5,937 nucleotides of DNA from Brevundimonas vancanneytii (GCA_945874855.1 CAMCIP010000145.1:1-5937); one strand, 5' to 3'. Positions 1 to 5,937 are shown, counted from the first letter of the stretch. Numbers and translations are program-made. Notes: generated by a model from the sequence alone, not told the origin.

Positions 1-675
1 ATCACCGGCAGTTGGGTGATCGCCGTGGCGCTGGTGTTCGGTCTGTTCGTGCACGAGTACGGCCATGTGCTGGCCATGAACCGGCTGGGGATGGGACCGG
101 CGCGCATCTACATCATCCCGTTCCTGGGCGGTCTGGCCAAGGCGCAGCGTGGCCCCCGCAGTGAATGGGACGGCGTGCTTGTCTCGCTGGCGGGGCCGGC
201 CTTCGGCCTGCTCGCCGCGGGACCGTTCTTCGTAGGGTACTTCGTCCAGGGCAGTCCGGCATGGCTGGCGGGGGCCTTTGCGATCGCCCTGATCAATCTG
301 GTCAACCTGGCCCCTGCGCCGCCACTGGACGGGTCCAAGGCGCTGGGTCCGGTGCTGGCACGCATCCATCCCGCGCTGGAGTGGACGACGATGCTGGCCA
401 TCGGCGCGGCGGTGATCGCCTGGGGAGTGACCAACGGCAGCTTTCTGTTCGCCGCCTTCCTGGCCATCGCCCTGATCGGGCATCTGCGCCGAGGCCGTTG
501 GCGGCCCGACGGGCGCAGGCTGTCCTGGCCCGAGGCCGGGGCCAGCACGGCCCTGTTCCTCGTCACAGCCGCGGCCTGCGTGGTGGTGGGCGTTGCCGCC
601 CTGCTGCCGCTGGGCGACGGCAGCCCGATGGAGGGCCTGCGTCAGGGTGGCCGCATGCTGGGCCTCAGTTCATGA
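1..675 (+). CDS. Site-2 (M50) family intramembrane zinc metalloprotease, 5' end outside window
   Basis: The frame is open from base 1, so the true start lies upstream; a GTG at 16 is in frame but would begin inside the first catalytic helix. 224 residues are visible. The zinc-binding HExxH motif is HEYGH at visible residues 18-22 (bases 52-66), inside a hydrophobic helix. The second family motif, NLAPAPPLDG, supplies the third zinc ligand, Asp110 (bases 328-330). A SLAGPAFG segment between them matches the conserved GP-containing helix of site-2 proteases. Further hydrophobic helices follow, one of them close to the C-terminus (about bases 535-610). Members are inner-membrane proteases that cut transmembrane segments, often of anti-sigma factors; the substrate here is unknown. 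No PDZ domain is visible, so it resembles the compact Rip/YwhC-like group. The stop overlaps the nadB start by 4 nt, which suggests one transcript. Family assignment is strong; function is not known. Confidence 0.9.
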   Translation: MTGSWVIAVALVFGLFVHEYGHVLAMNRLGMGPARIYIIPFLGGLAKAQRGPRSEWDGVLVSLAGPAFGLLAAGPFFVGYFVQGSPAWLAGAFAIALINLVNLAPAPPLDGSKALGPVLARIHPALEWTTMLAIGAAVIAWGVTNGSFLFAAFLAIALIGHLRRGRWRPDGRRLSWPEAGASTALFLVTAAACVVVGVAALLPLGDGSPMEGLRQGGRMLGLSS

Positions 676-2186
676 GGCGGCACATTCATGAAGGGCCGTT
701 GGTCATCGGCGGCGGCCTGGCGGGGCTGTCGGCCGCGCTGGAGGCCGCGCCGCGTCCGGTCCTGGTCGTGTCGCCGACGCCCCTGTTGCAGGCCTCGGCC
801 ACGGCCTGGGCCCAGGGCGGGGTCGCGGCGGCCGTGGGCCCCGACGATGCGCCGGCCCTGCATGCGGCCGACACCCGGGCAGCAGGAGCGGGACTGGTCC
901 AGGCCGATGCCGTCGACGCCCTGACCGGGGACGGGCCGGCTACGGTGGCATGGTTGGCGGCGCTGGGCGCCCCGTTCGACCGTGACGCCGGCGGCGGGTT
1001 CGCTGTCAGTCTGGAGGCTGCGCACTCCCGGGCGCGCGTGGCGCGGGTCGGCGGCGACGGCGCGGGCCGTGCCGTACTGTCGGCCCTCGTCGCCGCCGTG
1101 CGGGCGGCGTCGCATGTGACAGCCTGGGAGGACGGGCGGCTGGGAGGTCTGATCACGGCCCCGGACGGCCGCGTCGTCGGCGCGGTGATCCGCCGCGCGG
1201 ACGGGCCGGTGCAAGTGCTGGCCTCCTCCGTCGTCCTGGCCACGGGCGGCGTGGGCGGTCTGTTCGCCGAGACCACCACGCCGACCGCCCTGCTGGGCGA
1301 GGGTCTGGCCGCCGCCTGGCGCGCCGGGGCCGAGGTGCTGGACCCGGAGTTCATGCAGTTCCATCCGACAGCGATGGACGTGGGGCTGGATCCCATGCCG
1401 CTGGCGACAGAGGCCCTGCGCGGCGAGGGCGCGCGGCTGATCGACCGGCATGGGGCCTTTTTGTTGGGTCCTGCCCCCGACGCCGACCTGAAGTCGCGCG
1501 ACGTGGTGGCGCGGGCGGTGCATCGCGCGCGGGCCGACGGGCGGGGCGCCTTTCTGGACGCCCGGACCGCAATCGGCGCCCATTTCCCCGAGGCCTTTCC
1601 GGCGGTCTTCGCGGCCTGCCTGCGTGCCGGAATCGACCCGCGCGAGACGCCGATCCCCGTCGCGGCGGCGGCCCACTATCACATGGGCGGGATCGCCGCG
1701 GCCGTCGACGGCCGCACAACCGTGCCCGGCCTGTTCGCCGTGGGAGAATGCGCTGCGACGGGCGTGCACGGCGCCAATCGGCTGGCCTCAAACAGCCTGC
1801 TGGAGGCGGCGGCCTTCGGTCGGCGGGCCGGCAGGGCCGCGGCGACCGAGCCTTCACCCCCCACGGGCCGAACCGCAGTGCCGGGCCTTATGGCCGAGCT
1901 TCCCGGCGACGTTCTGGCGCGCGTGCGCCGGATCATGAGCGATCGCATGGGCGTGGTCCGCGACGGGGTGGGCCTGAGGTCCGCGCGAACCGAGATCCTC
2001 GACCTGATTGCCCGCCATGGCCCGGCCGGTCCGCTGGACGCCGCGCGCCTGATGATCGAGGCCGCCCTGGCGCGCGAAGAGAGCCGCGGCGGGCATTATC
2101 GCAGCGACTTTCCCGAGACGCTTCCCGTGGCGCGGCACAGCCGGATCGCCGGGTTTCCCGGGCCGATGGTCAGGGCGGCGGCGTGA
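672..2186 (+). CDS. nadB: L-aspartate oxidase NadB
   Basis: 504 residues, slightly shorter than E. coli NadB (about 540). This FAD enzyme oxidises L-aspartate to iminoaspartate, the first step of de novo NAD synthesis in the cytoplasm; NadA then makes quinolinate. The dinucleotide-binding GGGLAG is at residues 13-18, the FAD-contacting WAQGG at 46-50, and ATGGVGG at 190-196. Succinate dehydrogenase/fumarate reductase-type active-site elements are all present: QFHPTA with His231, RGEGARL at 250-256, SRDVVARA with Arg276, HYHMGG with His335, and HGANRLASNSL with Arg370. By alignment from memory these correspond to E. coli His244, Arg290, His351 and Arg386. The C-terminal helical domain carries the usual ESRGGHYRSDFP stretch. 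The ATG at 672 is chosen because it lies just before the flavin motif and overlaps the upstream stop as ATGA; there is no clear Shine-Dalgarno, which fits translational coupling. nadC overlaps its end. Confidence 0.97.
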   Translation: MRRHIHEGPLVIGGGLAGLSAALEAAPRPVLVVSPTPLLQASATAWAQGGVAAAVGPDDAPALHAADTRAAGAGLVQADAVDALTGDGPATVAWLAALGAPFDRDAGGGFAVSLEAAHSRARVARVGGDGAGRAVLSALVAAVRAASHVTAWEDGRLGGLITAPDGRVVGAVIRRADGPVQVLASSVVLATGGVGGLFAETTTPTALLGEGLAAAWRAGAEVLDPEFMQFHPTAMDVGLDPMPLATEALRGEGARLIDRHGAFLLGPAPDADLKSRDVVARAVHRARADGRGAFLDARTAIGAHFPEAFPAVFAACLRAGIDPRETPIPVAAAAHYHMGGIAAAVDGRTTVPGLFAVGECAATGVHGANRLASNSLLEAAAFGRRAGRAAATEPSPPTGRTAVPGLMAELPGDVLARVRRIMSDRMGVVRDGVGLRSARTEILDLIARHGPAGPLDAARLMIEAALAREESRGGHYRSDFPETLPVARHSRIAGFPGPMVRAAA

Positions 2187-3043
2187 GAGGCCTGCCGGAC
2201 ATTCTGATCGAGCCCGTCGTGCGGATGTCCCTGACCGAGGATCTGGGGCGGGCGGGCGACATCACGGCGCAGGCCTGCGTGCCGCAGGGCACGCGGATGC
2301 GGGCGGCGATCTCGGCGCGGGCCGCGGGCGTCGCGGCCGGGCTGGACGTGGCGCGCGTGACCCTGGCGCTGCTCGACCCCGCAGCGCGGGTCGAGATGCG
2401 GCTTTCGGACGGAGCCGCGTTCACGGCCGGGACGACGCTGGTCACCTTCGACGGCAACGCCCGGGCGGTGCTGGCGGCGGAGCGGACGGCGCTGAACCTG
2501 ATCGGGAGGCTGTGCGGCGTGGCGACCCTGACGCGGGCCTATGTCGACGCCGTGGCGGGAACCGGCACCCGCATCGCCGACACGCGCAAGACGACCCCGG
2601 GCCTGCGGGCGCTGGAGAAGCACGCTGTGGCCATGGGCGGCGGGCTGAATCACCGGTTCGGTCTGGATGATGCGGTCCTGATCAAGGACAACCACGTCGC
2701 CCTGTGCGGCGGTCCGGCCGAGGCGGTTCGGCGCGCGCGCGCCTACGTCGGCCACCTGACCAAGGTGGAGGTCGAGGTGGACCGGCTGGATCAGCTGCGC
2801 GAAGTGCTGGCCCTGACCGCGCCGGGGGTGGGACCTGACGTGGTCATGCTGGACAATTTCAGCCTCGACGACCTGCGGACCGCAGTGATCGAGACGGCGG
2901 GCCGTGTGACGCTGGAGGCCTCCGGCGGCGTGACGCTGAAGACCGTGCGGGCCATCGCCGAAACCGGCGTCGACGTCATTTCCGTGGGCGCGCTGACCCA
3001 TTCCGCGCCATCGCTGGACGTCGGCCTGGACGTGATCGGCTGA
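2183..3043 (+). CDS. nadC: Nicotinate-nucleotide pyrophosphorylase (carboxylating) NadC
   Basis: 286 residues, normal for the family (E. coli about 297). It converts quinolinate and PRPP to nicotinate mononucleotide, CO2 and pyrophosphate, completing the de novo branch started by NadB. The N-terminal domain begins with the typical LIEPVVRMSLTEDLGRAGDIT. The alpha/beta-barrel domain has RKTTPGLR (Arg135, Lys136), the GGGLNHRFGLDDAVLIKDNH region with His157, Arg158 and Lys168, KVEVEVD with Glu196 and Glu198, MLDNF with Asp224, ASGGV at 246-250 and SVGALTHS at 267-274; these basic and acidic residues line the substrate pocket in known structures. The start is a GTG overlapping the nadB stop as GTGA. 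An AGGG at 2172-2175 sits 7 nt upstream as a ribosome site, and the resulting N-terminus matches homologues. The next ATG in frame (2225) would remove conserved residues. Same transcript as nadB is very likely. Confidence 0.96.
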   Translation: MRGLPDILIEPVVRMSLTEDLGRAGDITAQACVPQGTRMRAAISARAAGVAAGLDVARVTLALLDPAARVEMRLSDGAAFTAGTTLVTFDGNARAVLAAERTALNLIGRLCGVATLTRAYVDAVAGTGTRIADTRKTTPGLRALEKHAVAMGGGLNHRFGLDDAVLIKDNHVALCGGPAEAVRRARAYVGHLTKVEVEVDRLDQLREVLALTAPGVGPDVVMLDNFSLDDLRTAVIETAGRVTLEASGGVTLKTVRAIAETGVDVISVGALTHSAPSLDVGLDVIG

Positions 3044-3055
3044 GGCGCACCCGGA

Positions 3056-4144
3056 TCAGACGGCGGGGGTCGCCGGGGCCGACGGCTCGGCTCTTGTCGG
3101 GGGTGGGACCGTGGCAACAGGCGCGGTGACCACCGGACGCGCCGGAGCCGGCTCGGTCGGCACCGGCGGGGCGCTCCGCTCGCGGTCGACCAGCAGGTCA
3201 TAGGCGATGCCGCCCGCCTCGCGCACCGGGGTGATCGGGTCGAGACCGGCCTGGATGAGGCGAGGCTCCTCGCTGATCGGCGCAGAGGGCAGGGCCGCAT
3301 AGGCGAAGGCGCGAGGCGTCCCGCGACCGCCGCCGAAACGATAGAAGACGTGATCGCCGACCTGTCCAACCCGGATCAGGGAGTGGCGCCAGCCGGGTGC
3401 GACGCCGGTGGTGTGGAAATGGGTGGCATTGCCGACGCCGGCATAGACCTGACCCGACAGGGCGGCCGAGGCCACGGCGTGGGCGCGGTTCCAGGCGCCG
3501 CGGTCGACGCGGCCGCGCATGGATCCGTCGCAGGTGAAGCTGAACTGACAGCCGGTGCGGCGGCCCGCGCCCTGGAACACAACGCCGCAGACGGTCTTGG
3601 GATAGGCGGGATGGCGGGCGCGGTTGAGAACGACCTGGGCCACCGCCCGCATGCCGTCGCGGCCTTCGCCGCGGGCTTCATAGTAGACGGCCTGGGTCAG
3701 GCACTCGAGGTCGCGGGTCGCGTCCAGCGCATTGGCGAGACGAAAGGGCTGGGCCGCCGGGTGGGCGCCGCCCATTGCGGCGCGGCGAAGATTCGAGGCC
3801 GGGCGGGGCAGGGCCTCGAGGCGGGCGCTGATCAGTTCGGCCTGGCGGTCGCGGCGCGAGGGGCCGGCGACGGTGTAGGGATCGTGACGGCGGGCGATGG
3901 CCAGGGCTCCGGCGTCCAGACCGCCGGCCGCAGCAGCCAGAGCCTCCTCCGTGAAGCCGGCGGCAGCCGCGGCGTCCAGTCTTTGGGCGTGGGCCCGTAC
4001 GGTCGTCGCCTTGGCCATGGCGCCGCCGAGATAGGCCAGGCCAATCGCCCCGCCGACGATGACGCCAACGGCCGCGGCGACGGCCGTCGGTCTGAGCCTG
4101 AGACGGTCGGGACCGTCCTGTCGGGGCTCCGGAAGAATGGACAC
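3056..4144 (-). CDS. Membrane-anchored cell wall hydrolase, SleB/CwlJ-type Hydrolase_2 domain
   Basis: 362 residues from a GTG at 4144. Order: a short basic cytoplasmic tail; one hydrophobic segment at about 20-43 (Ala/Val/Gly-rich, a signal anchor); a linker containing a LAIARRHDP stretch; the catalytic domain at about 147-272; and a Pro/Ala/Val-rich tail to the end. The domain starts ECLTQAVYYEARGE, where Glu156 is the expected catalytic acid of this lytic-transglycosylase-like family, and continues with AVAQVVLNRARHP, VCGVVFQ, GCQFSFTCDGS and NATHFHTTGVAPGW. Proteins of this type cleave peptidoglycan in the periplasm; in Gram-negatives they act in wall turnover, not spore germination. I prefer GTG 4144 because it puts the anchor near the N-terminus and has AGG 9 nt upstream. 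The frame stays open to a TTG at 4312, but those 56 added residues look non-coding. It converges on nadC with 12 nt between stops. Confidence 0.88.
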   Translation of the reverse strand: MSILPEPRQDGPDRLRLRPTAVAAAVGVIVGGAIGLAYLGGAMAKATTVRAHAQRLDAAAAAGFTEEALAAAAGGLDAGALAIARRHDPYTVAGPSRRDRQAELISARLEALPRPASNLRRAAMGGAHPAAQPFRLANALDATRDLECLTQAVYYEARGEGRDGMRAVAQVVLNRARHPAYPKTVCGVVFQGAGRRTGCQFSFTCDGSMRGRVDRGAWNRAHAVASAALSGQVYAGVGNATHFHTTGVAPGWRHSLIRVGQVGDHVFYRFGGGRGTPRAFAYAALPSAPISEEPRLIQAGLDPITPVREAGGIAYDLLVDRERSAPPVPTEPAPARPVVTAPVATVPPPTRAEPSAPATPAV

Positions 4145-4283
4145 GCCGTCTCGCCTGATCCGCAGGGCGCAATGCCGCCCCTTAAGCAGTCTTCGGGCCC
4201 GACCGCGACGTGGCGGAGCGGGCCCAGAGTTCCGACGTTCAGCGAACGGGCTGAGGGCCGGAGGACGCGCCTTTAGCCAGTCG

Positions 4284-4312
4284 AATATGGCCTCAATGTG
4301 GTTGATTCGCAA
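4284..4312 (-). promoter_or_regulatory. Candidate sigma-70-type promoter for the cell wall hydrolase gene
   Basis: On the minus strand TTGCGA (4312-4307) is followed after 17 nt by CATATT (4289-4284). Spacing and partial consensus fit a housekeeping promoter, and the region is locally AT-richer than its surroundings. Transcription would start near 4277 and give a leader of about 130 nt before the GTG at 4144. If this is right, the TTG at 4312 lies upstream of the transcript start and cannot be the initiation codon. The call rests on pattern only; such matches also occur by chance. Confidence 0.3.
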
Positions 4313-4331
4313 GAATCTGGGCGGTCATAAT
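4302..4331 (+). promoter_or_regulatory. Candidate divergent sigma-70-type promoter toward the lipoprotein gene
   Basis: TTGATT (4302-4307) and CATAAT (4326-4331) are separated by 18 nt, a good match to the -35/-10 pattern, with an expected start near 4338. It faces the lipoprotein/DUF6481 pair but lies about 300 nt upstream, so the transcript would have a long leader or first produce a small RNA. Its -35 element overlaps the -35 element of the minus-strand candidate. Confidence 0.3.
4304..4317. promoter_or_regulatory. Inverted repeat built from two GANTC sites (possible operator / CcrM sites)
   Basis: GATTC-GCAA-GAATC is a perfect 5-bp inverted repeat with a 4-nt spacer. Each arm is a GANTC sequence, the target of the cell-cycle adenine methylase CcrM in Caulobacter and other alphaproteobacteria. 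It sits over the -35 elements of both candidate promoters. Because GANTC sequences with different middle bases are reverse complements, two nearby sites readily form such a repeat; binding of a regulator is only inferred. Confidence 0.35.
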
Positions 4332-4377
4332 CGAGGCCAAGCCACGTCACTGACCCAAAAGGATTTTTTCAGCATCA

Positions 4378-4395
4378 TGCAGTAATCCAACTGCA
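4378..4395. repeat. Inverted repeat TGCAGT-N6-ACTGCA
   Basis: Perfect 6-bp arms (4378-4383 and 4390-4395) flank the spacer AATCCA. The size and symmetry fit a dimeric repressor site downstream of the candidate plus-strand promoter, or a weak RNA hairpin. No regulator can be named from it. Confidence 0.4.
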
Positions 4396-4432
4396 GTAGA
4401 CACACGTTTACTTAACCAGGATGTCTGTCGGC

Positions 4433-4454
4433 TGTCTTGTGTGTGGCCAAGACA
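4433..4454. repeat. 7-bp inverted repeat, possible RNA hairpin
   Basis: TGTCTTG (4433-4439) and CAAGACA (4448-4454) are exact reverse complements around the 8-nt loop TGTGTGGC. No T-run follows on either strand, so it does not look like an intrinsic terminator. It could be a structural element of the leader. Confidence 0.4.
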
Positions 4455-4633
4455 CAACTGACGGGGACTTTCGGCAAGGCCGGCACGGAGCCTGCGCTTT
4501 AAAGCCGGTAGCAGCCTTACTCCATGCACCTGAGCGGCACTGTGCGGCCGCTCCGGCACCGTCCCACGCAGGGAACACAGGCGTGGCCAACCGCGTTCAG
4601 CGACTCATCTGCCCTTACCCAAACGAGACCGCC

Positions 4634-4924
4634 ATGCGCATTGCCCTCGCCGTGACCCTTACCGCCACTGTTCTGGCTCTCGCCGGGTGCGGGGCCACCC
4701 TTGAGCAGCGGGCCGCCACAGGCGCCATCGCAGGTGCCGTGATCGCCGGACCCGCCGGCGCCGCCGTCGGTGGCGCTGCCGGCGCGGCCGTCGGACAGGC
4801 CGCGAAGGACGACGGAGGGCCCGACGGCGGCTTGATTTCCGGCGTCGAGTTCTTTAGCCCGCCCTACCGGGCGTCGCCGCGCGCCGCCCCCGGCCACGTG
4901 CGGCCCTACCCAGCTCGCCCCTAG
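4634..4924 (+). CDS. Small glycine-zipper lipoprotein
   Basis: 96 residues. The N-terminus is a lipoprotein signal: basic Arg2, a hydrophobic core, then the lipobox L16-A17-G18-C19, so Cys19 should be lipidated. The residue after Cys is Gly rather than Asp, which favours outer-membrane sorting by the E. coli rule. Residues about 27-58 form a Gly/Ala-rich zipper with small residues at regular spacing (TGAIAGAVIAGPAGAAVGG and on), like YMGG/OsmB-type glycine-zipper proteins that pack in or against membranes. The tail is Pro/Gly/Arg-rich with two Tyr residues. The ATG at 4634 is chosen because the signal peptide begins there; a weak GAG lies 6 nt upstream at 4625-4627. The DUF6481 gene begins 15 nt after the stop, so the two may share a transcript. 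Precise function is unknown; an envelope-stress or structural role is inference. Confidence 0.85.
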   Translation: MRIALAVTLTATVLALAGCGATLEQRAATGAIAGAVIAGPAGAAVGGAAGAAVGQAAKDDGGPDGGLISGVEFFSPPYRASPRAAPGHVRPYPARP

Positions 4925-4939
4925 TCAAGACCGGACGGA

Positions 4940-5290
4940 ATGAGAGACCTCAAACAAACCGCGTTCACCGACCGCCTCGCCACCCAGGCCGAGGCCAAGA
5001 AGGCCCTTCTGGCGCGGTTCAAGCCCAGGGCCGCGGTGCCGGACCCCGAGTTCGACAAGCTGGCCGAGAAGCGCGCCGCCGAACGTGCCGCCATCAAGGC
5101 CCAGCGCGAGGCCGAAAAGGCCGAGGCCCTTCGCCTCAAGGCCGAGAAGGAGGCCGCCGAGGCCGAGGCCCGCCTGATGTCGTCGGAGTTCATCGAAGAG
5201 CAGCGCCGCGCCGAACGTCGTGAACGCAAGGCCGCCGTGAAGGAAGAACAGCGACAGCGCCGAGCGGAGAAGAAGGCCCAGCGCCGCTGA
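4940..5290 (+). CDS. DUF6481 family protein, charged alpha-helical/coiled coil
   Basis: 116 residues with no signal peptide or membrane segment, so probably cytoplasmic. The N-terminal FTDRLATQAEAKKALLARF (9-27), followed by KPRAAVPDPEF, matches what I recall of DUF6481 proteins of alphaproteobacteria (FxDRxxxAxxAKKALLxKFK). From about residue 38 to the end the composition is almost only Ala, Glu, Lys and Arg, with a few Leu, as expected of one long helix or coiled coil; the C-terminus is strongly basic (RRAEKKAQRR). Function is not known; a nucleic-acid or ribosome-binding role is suggested only by the charge. A GGA at 4933-4935 lies 4 nt before the ATG, a weak ribosome site. The repeated GCCGAGGCC-type codons reflect the Ala-Glu-Ala repeats and are not a DNA repeat family. 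Confidence 0.82.
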   Translation: MRDLKQTAFTDRLATQAEAKKALLARFKPRAAVPDPEFDKLAEKRAAERAAIKAQREAEKAEALRLKAEKEAAEAEARLMSSEFIEEQRRAERRERKAAVKEEQRQRRAEKKAQRR

Positions 5291-5417
5291 TCGACCGGCA
5301 CTCGGCGGACGCGGCACCCGTTTCTTGCCCGGACCGCCGTCCCTGCGCGACCCTGGGCGGCCGCTGAACTCATTCAGGGTCGGAATTTCGCCGCCAATCG
5401 TCGATAGACTGTCCGGC

Positions 5418-5937
5418 ATGATCACGCGCCTGCGCACATGGCTGGACGGACGGCACGCCGTGGCGGTCGTCGCCGCGTGCGTGGCGCTGGGCGCCGCCCT
5501 GACCGCCAGCTCCACGCCCCGGCCCGACATCGATCTGTCGGTCGAGGCGGTGGCGCGCACCACGGGCGGCGACATGGGCCCCGGTGCCTTCGCCGCCGTG
5601 CGTGGCCGGCTCGACCCGGCGCAGCTGGCGCTGGCCGACCGGCACGATCCGCTGATGGTGCGTGCCGCCGCCTATGGCCTGACGCCGGGCTGGGAGACCC
5701 TGACCCTGGCCGGCAAGCCGACCCTGGTGTCGGGCGAGACCGGCCTGCGGGCCCAGCGGCTCAACGCTGCCATGCCCGTGATGGCCGGCGCCTTGCGGCC
5801 CGCGCGCCCCTTCGTCTTGCGCACGACCGGAGACGACCGGCGCCGCGCGCTGCGGTGCCTGACGCTGGCCATCTACTATGAGGCCGCGCTGGAACCGACC
5901 GAGGGTCAGCAGGCCGTGGCCCAGGTGGTGCTGAACC
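5418..5937 (+). CDS. Second cell wall hydrolase (Hydrolase_2), 3' end outside window
   Basis: The frame runs from an ATG at 5418 off the right edge, with 173 residues visible and no stop. A short basic N-terminus is followed by a hydrophobic signal anchor at about 14-30, then a linker with LALADRHDP, and the start of the catalytic domain: CLTLAIYYEAALEP at 147-160 with Glu155 as the expected catalytic acid, then EGQQAVAQVVLN at the edge. This is the same architecture as the minus-strand hydrolase, whose matching Glu is residue 156. The family cleaves peptidoglycan in the periplasm. The EAALEP version differs from the EARGEG of the other copy, but YYEAAxEP forms are, as I recall, common in alphaproteobacterial members. 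No ribosome site is evident before the ATG (GTCCGGC precedes it), so leaderless or weak initiation is possible. The 127 nt before it hold no clear promoter or terminator. Confidence 0.85.
   Translation, partial: MITRLRTWLDGRHAVAVVAACVALGAALTASSTPRPDIDLSVEAVARTTGGDMGPGAFAAVRGRLDPAQLALADRHDPLMVRAAAYGLTPGWETLTLAGKPTLVSGETGLRAQRLNAAMPVMAGALRPARPFVLRTTGDDRRRALRCLTLAIYYEAALEPTEGQQAVAQVVLN

Larger units (their letters stand above)
4332..4633. other. Gene-free intergenic stretch with several inverted repeats
   Basis: No convincing protein gene is seen in these 302 bases. One frame is open from an ATG at 4421 through into the lipoprotein, but the translated stretch (Cys-, His- and Pro-containing, no family resemblance) precedes a clean signal peptide and would bury it, so I read it as non-coding. 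The stretch holds the inverted repeats at 4378-4395 and 4433-4454, a perfect GCTTTAAAGC palindrome at 4496-4505, AGACACA twice (4398-4404 and 4450-4456), and a GANTC site at 4602-4606. It may be a long leader or encode a small RNA. No tRNA or known RNA family was recognised. Confidence 0.5.

Noticed and set aside
642..1769. Long minus-strand open frame (375 codons) opposite nadB
   Set aside because: High-GC coding regions give long antisense frames; the translation is Arg/Gly/Pro/Gln-rich with no family motif, and nadB on the other strand has all active-site motifs.
2096..3001. Minus-strand open frame (301 codons) opposite nadC
   Set aside because: Shadow of nadC; low-complexity composition rich in His, Arg, Gln and Gly and no recognisable domain.
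3350..4276. Plus-strand open frame (308 codons) opposite the cell wall hydrolase gene
   Set aside because: Gly/Ala-rich translation without motifs, exactly antisense to a clear Hydrolase_2 domain.
4421..4633. 71-codon upstream extension of the lipoprotein frame from ATG 4421
   Set aside because: It would place unrelated sequence before a complete signal peptide and lipobox; ATG 4634 gives a normal lipoprotein.
4421..4633. CRISPR array, tRNA or mobile-element end in the intergenic region
   Set aside because: No regularly spaced repeats, no T-arm or cloverleaf pattern, and no transposase fragment or terminal repeats were seen.
4940..5290. GCCGAGGCC-like repeated DNA in the DUF6481 gene
   Set aside because: Explained by repeated Ala-Glu-Ala codons in a charged helix; copies are not evenly spaced and not identical outside these codons.
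5303..5339. CGGCGG...CCGCCG pair after the DUF6481 gene as a terminator
   Set aside because: The arms are only 6 bp with a 25-nt loop and no T-run follows; such pairs are common by chance at this GC content.

Overview
The window is a high-GC stretch (about 70% by eye, lower only around 4270-4460) with tightly packed, overlapping genes. The gene families, the EAxxE-type cell wall hydrolases, a DUF6481 protein and sparse GANTC sites all fit an alphaproteobacterium, most likely Caulobacterales such as Brevundimonas or a relative. That placement is inference from content; no marker gene is present.

Layout. (1) 1-3043, plus strand: the 3' part of a site-2 (M50) membrane metalloprotease gene, then nadB (L-aspartate oxidase), then nadC (quinolinate phosphoribosyltransferase). 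Each junction is a 4-nt stop/start overlap (ATGA, then GTGA), so the three are probably co-transcribed and translationally coupled. NadB and NadC are the first and last enzymes of de novo pyridine synthesis from aspartate; nadA, the enzyme between them, is not in view. (2) 3056-4144, minus strand: a membrane-anchored SleB/CwlJ-type (Hydrolase_2) cell wall hydrolase, converging on nadC with only 12 nt between stop codons. (3) 4145-4633: a 489-nt gene-free region with divergent candidate promoters around a paired-GANTC inverted repeat, followed by several further inverted repeats and no convincing gene. (4) 4634-5290, plus strand: a small glycine-zipper lipoprotein and, 15 nt later, an Ala/Glu/Lys/Arg-rich helical DUF6481 protein. 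(5) 5418 to the right edge: the 5' part of a second Hydrolase_2 protein, cut just after its catalytic motif.

The right half therefore looks like envelope biology (two related peptidoglycan hydrolases around a predicted outer-membrane lipoprotein), and the left half is NAD biosynthesis coupled to an intramembrane protease gene. I did not find a clearly new system. The most interesting points are the two related hydrolases close together, the structured intergenic region with its GANTC pair, and the protease-nadB coupling.
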